From Actinomycetes bacterium (GTDB lineage: Bacteria; Actinomycetota; Acidimicrobiia; Acidimicrobiales; JAKAVM01), in NCBI GenBank assembly GCA_021827485.1, contig JAKAVM010000035.1, positions 1-45,963 of the forward strand: a stretch of DNA of 45,963 nt. The letters are read 5' to 3'. This document shows, one piece after another, positions 45,615-45,963 of the stretch. Position 1 is the stretch's first letter; every line of letters starts with the position of its first letter. The notes under the pieces were generated by a model. The model searched no databases and was not told the DNA's origin. It saw only the letters and a program-made list of their open reading frames with translations. Position numbers and translations under genes: made by a program.

Positions 45615-45963
45615 GTGGAACCTCAACAACACATAAACACCAAGTCTAGGAAAAATGGTCAGCTGCGAACTGACCTGGTGCTTGAGAAGATTCGCGAATG
45701 TGGGGGACGAGTTACGAGTATACGCCGACTCATCTTTGAGGTAGCACTTTCCCAAGACCGCCATTGGACTGCTGAAGATTTGGCCAGAGCAGTGAATCAA
45801 GTTTCTCCCGATACTCATCTTTCTACGATCTATAGAAACCTAGAGGAGTTGGAAAAGATGGGTATTTTAATACATTCGCACCTCGGGCATGGACCTGCTA
45901 CATACCACTTGGCTGACCAGGCCCACGGGCACTTGTGCTGTGATAAGTGTGAATCATTGATCG
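45615..45963 (+). CDS. Fur-family metalloregulator, N-terminal part (cut by window edge)
   Basis: 116 codons are visible before the window ends. The winged-helix domain reads RRLIFEVALSQDRHWTAEDL, then HLSTIYRNLEELEKMGIL, the FUR recognition helix. The start of the dimerisation domain is YHLADQAHGHLCCDKCES, containing the His and CxxC metal ligands. Whether it senses iron, zinc, manganese or peroxide cannot be decided from this part. GTG 45615 has AAGGA 6 nt upstream. It lies downstream of two repeated inverted repeats and is divergent from the ABC transporter operon. Confidence 0.9.
   Translation, partial: MEPQQHINTKSRKNGQLRTDLVLEKIRECGGRVTSIRRLIFEVALSQDRHWTAEDLARAVNQVSPDTHLSTIYRNLEELEKMGILIHSHLGHGPATYHLADQAHGHLCCDKCESLI

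Overview
The window is a dense, moderately AT-rich bacterial chromosome segment, most likely from an actinobacterium. An Acidimicrobiia-like organism (Acidithrix/Ferrithrix-type) is my best guess, but this is inference. The clues are secreted proteins with GYW...GDA repeats, the form of ValRS seen in Streptomyces, the actinobacterial form of the UPF0016 transporter, and many leaderless genes whose TAnnnT -10 box sits 6-8 nt before the start codon. There is no prophage, IS element, rRNA or tRNA. Both edges cut genes: metG on the left and a fur-family gene on the right.

Layout. 1-4291: partial metG, an AbrB-type regulator and a very large secreted beta-propeller/TIG protein. 4312-6484 (minus): ychF, DUF192 and rsmI. 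6559-9044: an unknown protein, an asparaginase-family enzyme and a membrane V4R-like protein. 9068-18384: a PfkB kinase, a glycosidase-like lipoprotein, an M1 aminopeptidase, a minus-strand operon xseA-xseB-lipoprotein-TIG protein, and a UPF0016 cation transporter. 18403-24550: glycosyltransferase and valS (minus), then cysS and a nitroreductase. 24552-25635: a higher-GC gene for a membrane-anchored HNH nuclease, bracketed by 39-bp direct repeats. 25636-26086: a cold-shock gene with leader and terminator. 26192-33276: an envelope-glycan region (epimerase, flippase-like membrane protein, YfhO-type membrane protein, GT2 glycosyltransferase, UDP-sulfoquinovose synthase). 33433-35160: amt-glnK. 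35207-38770: an acyl-CoA dehydrogenase behind a TetR-type operator, a DODA-type dioxygenase, an unknown protein and a TetR regulator. 38767-45439 (minus): nucleotide-sugar epimerase and dehydrogenase, an FAH-family hydrolase, and a MacB-type ABC transporter pair.

The most unusual theme is repetition inside genes. Four otherwise ordinary proteins (a transporter, a glycosyltransferase, a YfhO protein, an ABC permease) carry different in-frame minisatellites of 12, 27, 21 and 24 nt that encode Gly/Pro/Asn/Gln-rich linkers. One strand is usually G-tract rich, and one array contains a textbook G-quadruplex motif. Two more genes (glnK and an epimerase) have non-multiple-of-3 duplications (43 and 37 nt) placed exactly across their stop codons.

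Other points worth checking are the HNH cassette, a 45-codon start-less open frame joining the GT2 gene to the YfhO gene in the same frame across one TAG, and a systematic leaderless promoter layout that helps choose start codons. Several starts given here (ychF, the 10216 lipoprotein, HNH, sqd1, amt, the dehydrogenase) are downstream of the longest open frame, for reasons given in each entry.
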